From an uncultured Mitsuokella sp. (GTDB lineage: Bacteria; Bacillota; Negativicutes; Selenomonadales; Selenomonadaceae), in contig CAAGMF010000289.1 of NCBI GenBank assembly GCA_900770895.1, positions 1-20,641 on the forward strand: a stretch of DNA of 20,641 bases, read 5' to 3'. The notes beneath the pieces were generated by a model. It did no database searches, was not told the origin of the DNA, and worked only from the letters and a program-made list of their open reading frames with translations. Positions 6,852-13,577 of this stretch are shown in pieces (position 1 is the stretch's first letter; every line of letters begins with the position of its first letter). The translations under genes were made by a program, and so were the position numbers.

Positions 6852-8113
6852 GGATCCGTCATTCTTTCAGACGTGCAGCCGTAGTCGCGGCTATGACGCC
6901 GGCCATCCTGCCGGCGGAGATCCCCGCCGAGGCCCACATCGTCCTCACCCCGATGCAGGAGCAGCAGATCGGGTGGGGAGAGATTTATCATGCGCCGATT
7001 GCGTACCAGCGCACGACCCCGGCGCTGGCGCTCCTCCAGGAGACGCTGATGCAGGCGAATCCGGGCAAGCTCCCGCTCTATACCGATGACAACCACCGCG
7101 GGCTCCGCTATCCGCACCTCATGATAACGAACCGCACCCGCGTCAATGCCCGCGAGATACCGGGTGGCCACGTCTTCATTTCCGATGCCCTGATTGCCGC
7201 GTTCCTGTCCTACGGGTTCGACCCGCAGACCGGCCGTACCAGCGGCATGCAGAAGGAACGGGACTTCGGCAACATGTACGAGTTCTACGGGCACTCCGCC
7301 ATCGCGACGGCCATCGCCCACGAGGACGCCCACTGGATGCGCCATTTCCTGCAGCGGGAGACCGACCTGATGACCTCGCTGATAACCCGCCAGCAGGAGA
7401 ACGACCTCCGGGTAAAGATACTGGCCGGCGATGGCAGCGGATTCAACAGCCTCTTCAACGCTCTCGGATATTCGGACAAGCTGTTCCCGAAGGTCAGCGA
7501 GTTCATCTACAAGGAGGAATACGAGGCAGACAGGGAGGCCATGGAGCTGCTCGACAATACGGACTCGTTATCTCCCGGCTCCCTGTTCACGGTCGTCGCC
7601 CGCCTGCGCGAGGCTGATCCGGCACAGGCGAAGAAGGAGAAGGAGACCGTCCACCCGCCCGCCTCGGTGCGCAGACAGGTCGCGATCGACCATATCAGGA
7701 AAATTTCCCACGGGCGCGTGGAGCTCATGCAGGACGGCCGCATGAAGCTCGATGGCAAGCTGTTCATGGGCAGCGGCTACCTGCCGAAGCGCGATGATGT
7801 CAGCGCGTTCGACCGCACGGTGTTCGTGGCCGGCGAGCTCGCGAAATGCGTGAAATACGGAGCTACGCGCTTCGATGTCATTGATGACGACTATTCGTAC
7901 AAGCAGTCAGGCCGCATGTATCCGATCAAGGCAGTCAATGACAGCACCCGCAAGCACATCTTCATCGACAAGCTGGACGTCTCCCAGCGCGATGCTGCCG
8001 CTCTGAAGAATGGGGATCCGTCAGGACATGCTGCGGAAATGAAAGTAGCGAAAGCAATCAAGAAATTCCTCGAAAGCAAGGCTGGCCGCGCCCGGTCCAT
8101 CGGTCAGGGATGA
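6848..8113 (+). CDS. exported M48-family metalloprotease
   Basis: The 421-residue product starts with a signal-peptide-like segment (basic MRIRHSFRR, then a hydrophobic Ala-rich run, AEA near residue 29), so it probably works in the periplasm. The zinc site HEDAH is at 158-162 (IAHEDAHW), and the third ligand region EYEADREA is near 224-231, the M48 pattern. A C-terminal part of about 170 residues has no recognised domain. The start follows from the ATGA overlap with the leader ORF. It is the only rightward gene in the accessory island. Substrate unknown; M48 proteins with this layout handle envelope proteins or assemblies. Confidence 0.8.
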   Translation: MRIRHSFRRAAVVAAMTPAILPAEIPAEAHIVLTPMQEQQIGWGEIYHAPIAYQRTTPALALLQETLMQANPGKLPLYTDDNHRGLRYPHLMITNRTRVNAREIPGGHVFISDALIAAFLSYGFDPQTGRTSGMQKERDFGNMYEFYGHSAIATAIAHEDAHWMRHFLQRETDLMTSLITRQQENDLRVKILAGDGSGFNSLFNALGYSDKLFPKVSEFIYKEEYEADREAMELLDNTDSLSPGSLFTVVARLREADPAQAKKEKETVHPPASVRRQVAIDHIRKISHGRVELMQDGRMKLDGKLFMGSGYLPKRDDVSAFDRTVFVAGELAKCVKYGATRFDVIDDDYSYKQSGRMYPIKAVNDSTRKHIFIDKLDVSQRDAAALKNGDPSGHAAEMKVAKAIKKFLESKAGRARSIGQG

Positions 8114-8230
8114 CAGACGCCGCCCCGCAACTCATGGATATGCCTTGCTTCGTGGCCGAAGCAGCCGGCCGGAACATGCTCATCGTACATTCAGCCAGGA
8201 CTCATTCACCTCCTCTCTAATGAAAATATA

Positions 8231-10519
8231 TCACGGCATGCGGGTGCAGGAGCTATGATGGAAATGCTCCATATCCGGCTTTCCGCCTATGTCTTCTGCC
8301 GTACCATTACATTCCGGATATCCCTTGCAGCCCCAGAAATAACTGCCGTCTTTCCTGTTCTTACGTCTGACAAGTTCCTCTCCGCAGTCAGGGCATTCGT
8401 ACCTGGCAGGGGCAGGGCGTTTCGCCACATCAGCTTTGACATCATCGACCATCTTCTTGATGACAGGCAGCTTGCTCCCGATGAATTCATTTATTGTCTC
8501 TGTTCCAGCGGCTATCTTGTCGAGCTCGTCCTCCCATCTGGCCGTCATATAGGGACTGGTAAGCATATCAGGCAGCATATCTATTATCTTGCCTGCCTTC
8601 TCGGTCGGCTGGAGGTATCCCCCCTCGTATTTGACCAGGCCATTTTCTTCAGCCATTATATCCTTTATGACAGTCGACCTGGTCGCCTCTGTCCCGATGC
8701 CGGATACTCTGTCCAGCGTAGCACGCGTCTGCTCGTCTGTGACATACTGTGATATATCTCTCATCGCTTGGAGGAGGGTGGCCGGTGTGAACCTCGCCGG
8801 TGGCTGCGTCTGGCATACCTTTATCTCAGCGTCGCAAAGCTTGACCTGAGTGCCTTTCGCTATCTCCGGAAGCTCGGAGGGCTTTTCGCCTGGATACAGC
8901 TTTTTCCAGCCTTCCACGAGTACTTTCCGCCCGGTGCTCACGAATACGTGTCCGCAGCACTCGATGCGCAGTGTCTGATCCTCGTATTCGTAGTGGGGGT
9001 AGAACTGGGCAGCATAGGCGGCTGATACCATGTTGTACAGGTCGCGCTCTCCTTTTGATTTCAGCATGCTCATGCTGCACGCCTTCGTCGTCGGTATGAT
9101 GGCGTGATGGGCACCGATCTGCGTATCGTCCCAGGCCAGGGACTGCTCCTCCAGGCTGAGAGGCCCGTCCTGGACTATATCCGGCAGGCCGAGGAAATCC
9201 AGATGGCCCAGTATAGCAGGGATCTGCTTCATCTGATTAGTCGGCAGGTGGTTCGAGCCTGTCCTGGGGTAGGTTGTAAAGCCATCGAGGTAGAGCTCCT
9301 CCATTATATCCATGACTTCATCCGGCGTATATCCGTATAGAGCACCGGCGTGTATCTGTAAATCGGACAGGGAGTATGGCAATACAGGATACTCCTCGTG
9401 ATGCTGTACCAGGAAGTCGGTGACGACAGCCCAGTCATCGTCATCATCATAACCGGCCTGATAGCTGCCAGCGTCATCACGATCATCAGCCGAGCCAATA
9501 TCATTTTCAGGGCAGCGCAGGCTGCGCAGCACGCTCTGGGCCGTATGGGACTCTATTATGAGCCCGTCCTCGTTGAGCCCGGTATAGTCTTTGTCCGGCT
9601 GCCAGACAGTATCGACTATGGTGTCGCCGCACTTCCATCTGGCATGCAGCTCGTAATAAGTGACAGGCGTGAAGTTCCTTATCTCTTCCTCTCGACGGAC
9701 CAGGAGAGCCAGTGTAGGAGCCTTTACGCGGCCGACTTTTATCTGCCCATCATGGCCGGATGACTCCCAGGCTTTCGTATAGGCCCGCGTCAGGTTCATC
9801 CCTACCAGCCAGTCCGCACGAGCCCTGCCGATGGCAGCCCTGCGCATGCCTCTGAATTGGGGACTGTCATTATCCTTCAGCGAGGCGAAGGCTGTCTTTA
9901 TCGTCGACTTATCCAGTGCGTTGAGCAGCATCCGCGCGACCGGCTTATCATTATGTAGATGCAGCAACAGCTCATCGACGAGGAGCTGCCCCTCGCGGTC
10001 AGGATCGCCGGCATGGATTATGCAATCAGCGCTCTTCAGGTACTTATCCCTGATGACACTTATCTTTTTCTTCTTGTTCTGTATCTCCTTTCTCCGCCAT
10101 TCCGCTGGGAATATCGGCAGCGCATCCAGGCGCCATTTGCTATATTTAGCCGCATCGTAATCTCTGGGCTCGCAGAGCTCCATGGTATGCCCGTCAGTCC
10201 AGACGATGCAGTAGGAATTCTTTTCATCATGGCCTGTGAAATGATCGCTATAGGTAGCTTTACCAGCCAAAGCCTCAGCAATAGCTGCTGCCATCTGCTT
10301 CTTCTCGGCTATTATCAGGACCCTGCGATTTATCTCCTTATTGCTTGCCGTACCGGCCGGCGCCGGGGCTTTTAGAGCCGCCGTTGTCTTCGCGGCTTCC
10401 ACCTGGGCGGTGGTGTCGATTGGCTGCTCCTCTTTGGGAGGCTCGATAGCCTTGGTATCATTGGTGAGAAGCAGGCTCAATACGGATTTTGCTATAGAGC
10501 TGAAGACATTATGTGCCAT
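8231..10519 (-). CDS. topB: DNA topoisomerase III, plasmid/integrative-element type
   Basis: A type IA topoisomerase of 762 residues: the Toprim domain starts at RVLIIAEKKQ (66-75), the acidic metal site is GDPDREGQ (171-178), and the catalytic tyrosine is Tyr417 in FTTYPRTGSNHLP. A C-terminal zinc ribbon (ECPDCGEEL, then WGCKGYPEC) is near residues 710-745. The enzyme relaxes or decatenates DNA through single-strand passage. AAGGAGG precedes the ATG. Odd points are an extra N-terminal 65 residues, rich in Ala, Pro and Lys, ahead of Toprim, and an acidic Asp-rich insertion before the catalytic region. TopB of this sort is often carried by conjugative plasmids and ICEs, which suits the island, but no relaxase, integrase or T4SS gene is present here. 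Confidence 0.9.
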   Translation of the reverse strand: MAHNVFSSIAKSVLSLLLTNDTKAIEPPKEEQPIDTTAQVEAAKTTAALKAPAPAGTASNKEINRRVLIIAEKKQMAAAIAEALAGKATYSDHFTGHDEKNSYCIVWTDGHTMELCEPRDYDAAKYSKWRLDALPIFPAEWRRKEIQNKKKKISVIRDKYLKSADCIIHAGDPDREGQLLVDELLLHLHNDKPVARMLLNALDKSTIKTAFASLKDNDSPQFRGMRRAAIGRARADWLVGMNLTRAYTKAWESSGHDGQIKVGRVKAPTLALLVRREEEIRNFTPVTYYELHARWKCGDTIVDTVWQPDKDYTGLNEDGLIIESHTAQSVLRSLRCPENDIGSADDRDDAGSYQAGYDDDDDWAVVTDFLVQHHEEYPVLPYSLSDLQIHAGALYGYTPDEVMDIMEELYLDGFTTYPRTGSNHLPTNQMKQIPAILGHLDFLGLPDIVQDGPLSLEEQSLAWDDTQIGAHHAIIPTTKACSMSMLKSKGERDLYNMVSAAYAAQFYPHYEYEDQTLRIECCGHVFVSTGRKVLVEGWKKLYPGEKPSELPEIAKGTQVKLCDAEIKVCQTQPPARFTPATLLQAMRDISQYVTDEQTRATLDRVSGIGTEATRSTVIKDIMAEENGLVKYEGGYLQPTEKAGKIIDMLPDMLTSPYMTARWEDELDKIAAGTETINEFIGSKLPVIKKMVDDVKADVAKRPAPARYECPDCGEELVRRKNRKDGSYFWGCKGYPECNGTAEDIGGKPDMEHFHHSSCTRMP

Positions 10520-10539
10520 ATCTGCAATTCCTCCTTCCT

Positions 10540-10587
10540 GTCTGGCCGGAATGTGCGCCGCTGCATCGGCACACCTTTCGGTCAGAC
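10540..10587. promoter_or_regulatory. long hairpin directly upstream of the topB ribosome site
   Basis: The ends GTCTGGCCG and CGGTCAGAC pair with one internal mismatch, and an inner stem GTGCGCCG/CGGCACAC continues it. There is no T-run on either side, so it is not an ordinary terminator. The topB AAGGAGG follows within a few bases on the minus strand, so it may control topB translation or mark RNA processing between the two genes. Confidence 0.5.
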
Positions 10588-10596
10588 ATCTCCCGT

Positions 10597-11220
10597 TTAA
10601 TCAGTGGGCAGGCTGTATACGTCTAAAAGCGCCTCTTTCTCCCGGTTCGTATAGCCATCCGTGTTTATGGTATCGAATGATGAGAACGGCATTTCTATGA
10701 GCCGTCTGAGTCTCTGATCATGATTGATCTTGTGACCGCACTCATGAGCGATCAGCGAGGCTACACGCGATCGGTTGATTACCTCTCTCTCAGGAGCGAT
10801 ATTATTGTCCCCCAGTGACTCGACCGTCCTGTGATTCAGGGTTATATACGGGCCGCCGACCGACTCCCCGCCCCAGTCCGGGTGTCCGTCGGTAGTCATA
10901 TATACTGGGAGGATCCACTCGCGCTTCTTATGGCTGGTAAAGCTCAGCTTATCCGGATTGTTCCTCACGATCGTGGCCTGTATCTGATAAACAGGATCGC
11001 TCTCCTGCACCTGGATTACACCATAGCGCTTCTTATATTTCTCGATGACTCTTTTACCTTCCCTTACTTCGCGGTCGTAGGTCACGCCGTACAGGCTCGC
11101 CTCTGCTATGCCGGCCGGCTCTATCGCCTCGTACGTCACGAAAACTCCCAGGGCTATCAGCACTGATGCTGCAATACTGGCCACTCTGGTTGCGCCGTTA
11201 TGAATAGCTTTTTCTAGCAT
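10597..11220 (-). CDS. membrane-anchored HExxH metalloprotease-like protein
   Basis: The preferred start is the ATG at 11220 (AGGAGG 8 bases upstream), giving 207 residues. One hydrophobic segment at about 14-35 (VASIAASVLIALGVFVTYEA) is a signal anchor or signal peptide. HECGHKINHD (159-168) is an HExxH zinc motif, and NREKEALLD (192-200) may hold a third ligand. The protein ends seven residues later, so it lacks the usual helical tail of M48 enzymes; it may be a short family or a trimmed one. It lies 77 bases before topB on the same strand. It is weakly similar in layout to the other protease of the island but not a close copy. Confidence 0.65.
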   Translation of the reverse strand: MLEKAIHNGATRVASIAASVLIALGVFVTYEAIEPAGIAEASLYGVTYDREVREGKRVIEKYKKRYGVIQVQESDPVYQIQATIVRNNPDKLSFTSHKKREWILPVYMTTDGHPDWGGESVGGPYITLNHRTVESLGDNNIAPEREVINRSRVASLIAHECGHKINHDQRLRRLIEMPFSSFDTINTDGYTNREKEALLDVYSLPTD

Positions 11221-11332
11221 GATATCTACCTCCTGTAGCATCTATGACAATCAGATTACTTCTGCCTCTCTGTCGCTCTCATACTGTGAATATGTCAGCA
11301 GTCGCTGGGTAGCATATCGCTCCGGCCTCCTC

Positions 11333-11725
11333 TCATGCAGCGGTCGGTATATTGCTGCCGCCGGGTTGACTGCTGTTTATCAGGGCCACATTGCCAACTG
11401 AATATTTTGCCCGGCAATGATTCCGGCAATTGACGTAGTATGCGTAGGGAGTCCCGGCGAATTTGTAGCAGTTCCCGCATTCAAAGCCAGGCTGCCCATC
11501 GGCGCTTATCAGATTTCCCGCATCAATCCAGAGGTGATCAGCTACCGCTCGGCCGTCAAATGTGGTGATATTGATAAGCTCTATCTTCAGCTCGCTCTGA
11601 TTTCCCAAAGTAGGACGGCTGATTGCCCGGAACATTGCTTCAAAAACCATCCTCTCTCCGATGTGGTTGCCCAAATAATTTCTTCTCGCTAGCGATTTGG
11701 TGACCTTCTTATTCTTGTAACACAT
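11333..11725 (-). CDS. small unknown protein with a Cys-rich zinc-ribbon-like motif
   Basis: A 130-residue frame with an AGGGAGG site upstream of ATG 11725. The N-terminus is basic (MCYKNKKVTKSLARRNYLGN). The middle has VADHLWIDAGNL, and then FECGNCYKF and YVNCRNHCRAKY give a C-x2-C ... C-x3-C pattern that could bind zinc. No family is recognised. It precedes the HExxH gene and topB on the same strand and is probably part of the same mobile-element cargo. The module in front (11790-11880) has a TATAAT-like box on this strand, a possible promoter. Confidence 0.55.
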   Translation of the reverse strand: MCYKNKKVTKSLARRNYLGNHIGERMVFEAMFRAISRPTLGNQSELKIELINITTFDGRAVADHLWIDAGNLISADGQPGFECGNCYKFAGTPYAYYVNCRNHCRAKYSVGNVALINSSQPGGSNIPTAA

Positions 11726-11789
11726 AGCTGATGTTCCTCCCTTCCGACGGAAACTACTCTTCGCCTTGACTGGATTTGCTATCGGGGCC

Positions 11790-11880
11790 GGCTCCTGACT
11801 TCGTCTGCTTTCCTGACTGTGATATCATTATAGCGCCCGGCCAAAGGCCATTTGGGAAAATCCGCTGCCTGATATATTTC
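11790..11880 (-). repeat. promoter/leader module, copy 1
   Basis: First of three related segments (also 11904-11984 and 13078-13160). On the minus strand all share TTTTCC followed by an AAATGG-like run, a -10-like box (here TATAAT), and a conserved tail with CAGGAAAGC. This copy lacks the GGAAGGAGG ribosome site found in the other two. It lies just upstream of the 130-residue gene and may drive it. Confidence 0.55.
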
Positions 11881-11903
11881 CTCAGGACCAGTCAGATGAA
11901 TGG

Positions 11904-11984
11904 CTCACCTCCTTCCTGCCTTCGCTTTCCTGCTCCTGAGATAATGATAGCGCACTGGCAGGACCCGTTTGGGAAAATCCACTG
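11904..11984 (-). repeat. promoter/leader module, copy 2, without an intact gene
   Basis: The same module as copies 1 and 3, with TATCAT as its -10-like box and a strong GGAAGGAGG ribosome site at its end. What follows on the minus strand runs only eight codons from the GTG after the ribosome site before a stop. The gene it once served seems to be lost. The similarity to copy 1 continues to about 12000. Confidence 0.55.
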
Positions 11985-12002
11985 CTTGATAGATTTTTTC
12001 CA

Positions 12003-12023
12003 GCTGCCGAACCGCATCCATGC
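12003..12023. repeat. 21-bp exact match to the chemoreceptor gene
   Basis: The 21 bases here are identical, in the same orientation, to 17767-17787 inside the chemotaxis receptor gene; similarity continues weakly for about 12 bases. In frame both read LPNRIHAAQE. The right-hand repeat at about 13163 keeps only part of it (GCCGAACCG). Confidence 0.6.
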
Positions 12024-12074
12024 AGCGCAGGAAGCTATAGCCGAGCTGATGAGCCAATAACTGAACAGCAAAAC

Positions 12075-12121
12075 AAAGGCAGGGGCTGCCGCACATTCAA
12101 AATGCGGCAGCCCCTGCCTTT
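12075..12121. terminator. strong hairpin, first of a double terminator (left copy)
   Basis: AAAGGCAGGGGCTGCCGCA and its complement make a near-perfect stem of about 19 bp with a short loop. A near-identical stem stands at 13204-13242 with compensating changes (GCACATT..AATGC versus CACATC..TGTGG). It can end transcripts from either side. Confidence 0.75.
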
Positions 12122-12135
12122 AGCTATAAGAAAAA

Positions 12136-12171
12136 AAGCAGTACTGACAAGAAATAGATCCGTACTGCTTT
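12136..12171 (-). terminator. second hairpin of the double terminator (left copy)
   Basis: AAAGCAGTAC pairs with GTACTGCTTT, and on the minus strand the stem is followed by a run of seven or more T. It would end leftward transcripts from the small membrane-protein gene. The duplicate is at 13257-13294. Confidence 0.75.
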
Positions 12172-12187
12172 ACTATGCAATTCATCA

Positions 12188-12237
12188 AGCCTTCCCCTTT
12201 GGGGAAGGGGGACCGCGCCAGCGGTGGATGAGGTGGC
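12188..12237. repeat. REP-like intergenic repeat
   Basis: CCTTCCCC-TTT-GGGGAAGG (12190-12208) is followed by CCGCGCCAGCGG (12213-12224) and GGATGAGGTGG. Units with this CCTTCCCC hairpin and GGATGAGGTGG tail are, from memory, common between genes in Negativicutes and Clostridia. Only one copy occurs in this window, so the repeat status rests on recall. Confidence 0.55.
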
Positions 12238-12348
12238 GAGCCACTAGGCAGGCCCTGGTACGAAAGCATAAACGGCCCACCAATCGAAAGGCCTAAGCAA
12301 CCGGACAACCATATGTATCCATAGGACAGCATATCGCTACGCCCATGA

Positions 12349-12657
12349 TCAGTGTTCCCCATCATCATTTGCCATACCGCGTTTTTTGCGTCCATTTACC
12401 TTGAACTTGTATGTCTCGGATATGCCGCGAGCTATCTCGTATACTGCCTTGGCATTGATGAATATGGCTTTATGTACACGGAAATCGAATTCTTCTTTCG
12501 GAGTTCGTTCTTTGCCGCTGCCGAAATCCATCTTCTCTTTCTGTTGAAGTACCGGAAACTCTAGCGGGGCATTCTTCTTCGCAATGGCCGCAAATATATA
12601 GCGGCATATCAGATTAACTCCGACTACGAATGCTATGAGACCGAGAAATATCTCCAT
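12349..12657 (-). CDS. small single-pass membrane protein, unknown
   Basis: 102 residues with an AGGGAGG site 5 bases before ATG 12657. The first 25 residues are hydrophobic (MEIFLGLIAFVVGVNLICRY), then a charged cytoplasmic part follows, with EEFDFRVHKAIFINAKAVYE in the middle and a Lys-Arg-rich stretch near the end. No family recognised. A TATGAT/GATATACT sequence 40-60 bases upstream may be its -10 box. The double terminator at 12075-12171 ends its transcript. Confidence 0.6.
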   Translation of the reverse strand: MEIFLGLIAFVVGVNLICRYIFAAIAKKNAPLEFPVLQQKEKMDFGSGKERTPKEEFDFRVHKAIFINAKAVYEIARGISETYKFKVNGRKKRGMANDDGEH

Positions 12658-12723
12658 GTGTCCTCCCTTTTCTCTTCTAATGTCATTATGCCTAGTATAT
12701 CATAATTCTCAGGTCCTTGGAAG

Positions 12724-12879
12724 TCATTCCTGGGTTCCACGAATTATCTCTATATCGAAATCATTGTAATGCAAGACGGGCTCGTCACCTAACGCCTTGC
12801 CATCACTATCAAAATCAAGCTTCATCCTTGCCTTGCGGTAAGATATCATAAGTACGAACAAGGGGGTATCCTGTGTCAC
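12724..12879 (-). CDS. possible 51-residue ORF
   Basis: A GTG-initiated frame (VTQDTPLFVLMISYRKARMK, then LDFDSDGKALGDEPVLHYND) ends in TGA at 12724. The composition looks protein-like, and it follows the 56-residue ORF by 14 bases on the same strand. There is no clear ribosome site, so it may be the decayed 3' part of a larger gene. Confidence 0.3.
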   Translation of the reverse strand: MTQDTPLFVLMISYRKARMKLDFDSDGKALGDEPVLHYNDFDIEIIRGTQE

Positions 12880-12893
12880 TGAGCATCAGCTAA

Positions 12894-13064
12894 TCATTTA
12901 TCCGCAGGAACAAATGCATAAGTTCTTGTACCATCAGCATTCTCAATGAATTTCCCAACCCAATCTATATCCCACGGATACTTTTTGTAAGCGACTCCTA
13001 TGGCTTGGACGATATCTTCCTTCGTCGGGTAGTCGGGGTCTTCGTAGAGCTCTCTCAGAACCAT
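12894..13064 (-). CDS. small acidic ORF, unknown, behind promoter module copy 3
   Basis: From ATG 13064 the frame gives 56 residues (MVLRELYEDPDYPTKEDIVQ, then AIGVAYKKYPWDIDWVGKF). A GTG at 13082 in the same frame overlaps the GGAAGGAGG site, which is too close; from the ATG the site is 17 bases away, which is too far. The start is therefore uncertain and the 5' end may have been rebuilt by recombination. The composition is that of a real folded small protein. No family is recognised. Confidence 0.45.
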   Translation of the reverse strand: MVLRELYEDPDYPTKEDIVQAIGVAYKKYPWDIDWVGKFIENADGTRTYAFVPADK

Positions 13065-13077
13065 ACAGATGAACCAG

Positions 13078-13160
13078 CTCACCTCCTTCCTTCATTTGCT
13101 TTCCTGACTGTGAGATAATTGTATCGCGCTGGCAGAACCCATTTGGAAAATTCCACTGCC
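13078..13160 (-). repeat. promoter/leader module, copy 3
   Basis: This matches the module at 11904-11984 over about 80 bp, with TACAAT as its -10-like box and the same GGAAGGAGG. It directly precedes the 56-residue ORF. After a partly deleted linker it is followed on the plus strand by the duplicated double terminator, so copies 2 and 3 are parts of one repeated unit of about 225-275 bp. Confidence 0.55.
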
Positions 13161-13203
13161 AAAAGCCGAACCGATGAATCAATAATTGAATAGCAAACCA
13201 CAA

Positions 13204-13242
13204 GCAGGGGCTGCCGCACATCAAAAATGTGGCAGCCCCTGC
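13204..13242. terminator. strong hairpin, double terminator (right copy)
   Basis: GCAGGGGCTGCC(GCACA) pairs with (TGTGGC)AGCCCCTGC. It is the counterpart of 12075-12121. Confidence 0.75.
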
Positions 13243-13256
13243 CTTTAACTATAAAA

Positions 13257-13294
13257 AAAGCAGTACCGACCCAAAAACAGATCCGTACTGCTTT
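13257..13294 (-). terminator. second hairpin, double terminator (right copy)
   Basis: AAAGCAGTAC/GTACTGCTTT with a T-run on the minus strand. It lies two bases after the stop of the cas6 remnant, so it would end any transcript from the remnant's promoter. Confidence 0.75.
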
Positions 13295-13295
13295 A

Positions 13296-13397
13296 CTATG
13301 CCCTCAATGCTCGATGCCAATCGATTTGCAAAAAGCGAAGGCAAAGTTTCTCGACCTCCAGCTCATAGACCACCGCGCCCAGTATCACATCATCCAT
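13296..13397 (-). pseudogene. cas6 5' remnant (16 codons) with foreign tail
   Basis: ATG 13397 opens MDDVILGAVVYELEVE, which differs from the intact cas6 start by one residue. Similarity then stops abruptly at 13350, and 17 unrelated codons lead to TAG at 13296-13298. The ribosome site, palindrome and promoter are kept. It is a truncated second cas6 copy or a recombination scar, not a working nuclease. Confidence 0.7.
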
Positions 13398-13476
13398 GGC
13401 GATTGCTCCTTTGTACAATATTACATCATGTTTCCCAATATATTGTACAACGAATCGTCTGGCCTGAAAAGCTAAT
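13350..13476. repeat. right copy of the 127-bp repeat flanking the island
   Basis: Gap-free counterpart of 6501-6627. The palindrome arms here are perfect (TTGTACAATAT at 13411-13421, ATATTGTACAA at 13440-13450). The minus-strand promoter boxes TTTTCA (13465-13470) and TACAAT (13442-13447) are 17 bp apart. Left of 13350 the similarity to cas6 ends sharply. Confidence 0.75.
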
Positions 13477-13497
13477 TGTTCTTTATCGATTCATACA

Positions 13498-13544
13498 GAA
13501 AAAGCTGTGCGAAAATGCCGAAGCACCGTTCGCACAGCTTTTTC
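13498..13544. terminator. terminator after amt
   Basis: GAAAAAGCTGTGCGAA pairs with TTCGCACAGCTTTTTC. On the minus strand the stem ends in a T-run 34 bases after the amt stop; it is near symmetric and may act in both directions. Confidence 0.85.
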
Positions 13545-13577
13545 ATAGATACTAGTCAGCCTGGCCCCGCCAAAGCC

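Noticed and set aside
8114..8230. Possible gene or terminator between the converging protease and topB genes
   Set aside because: No frame, strong hairpin or repeat was seen in these 117 bases.
11776..12060. 94-codon rightward ORF across the repeats
   Set aside because: It contains the promoter modules read backwards, giving an internal repeat, and has no ribosome site; the DNA repeat explains it better than coding.
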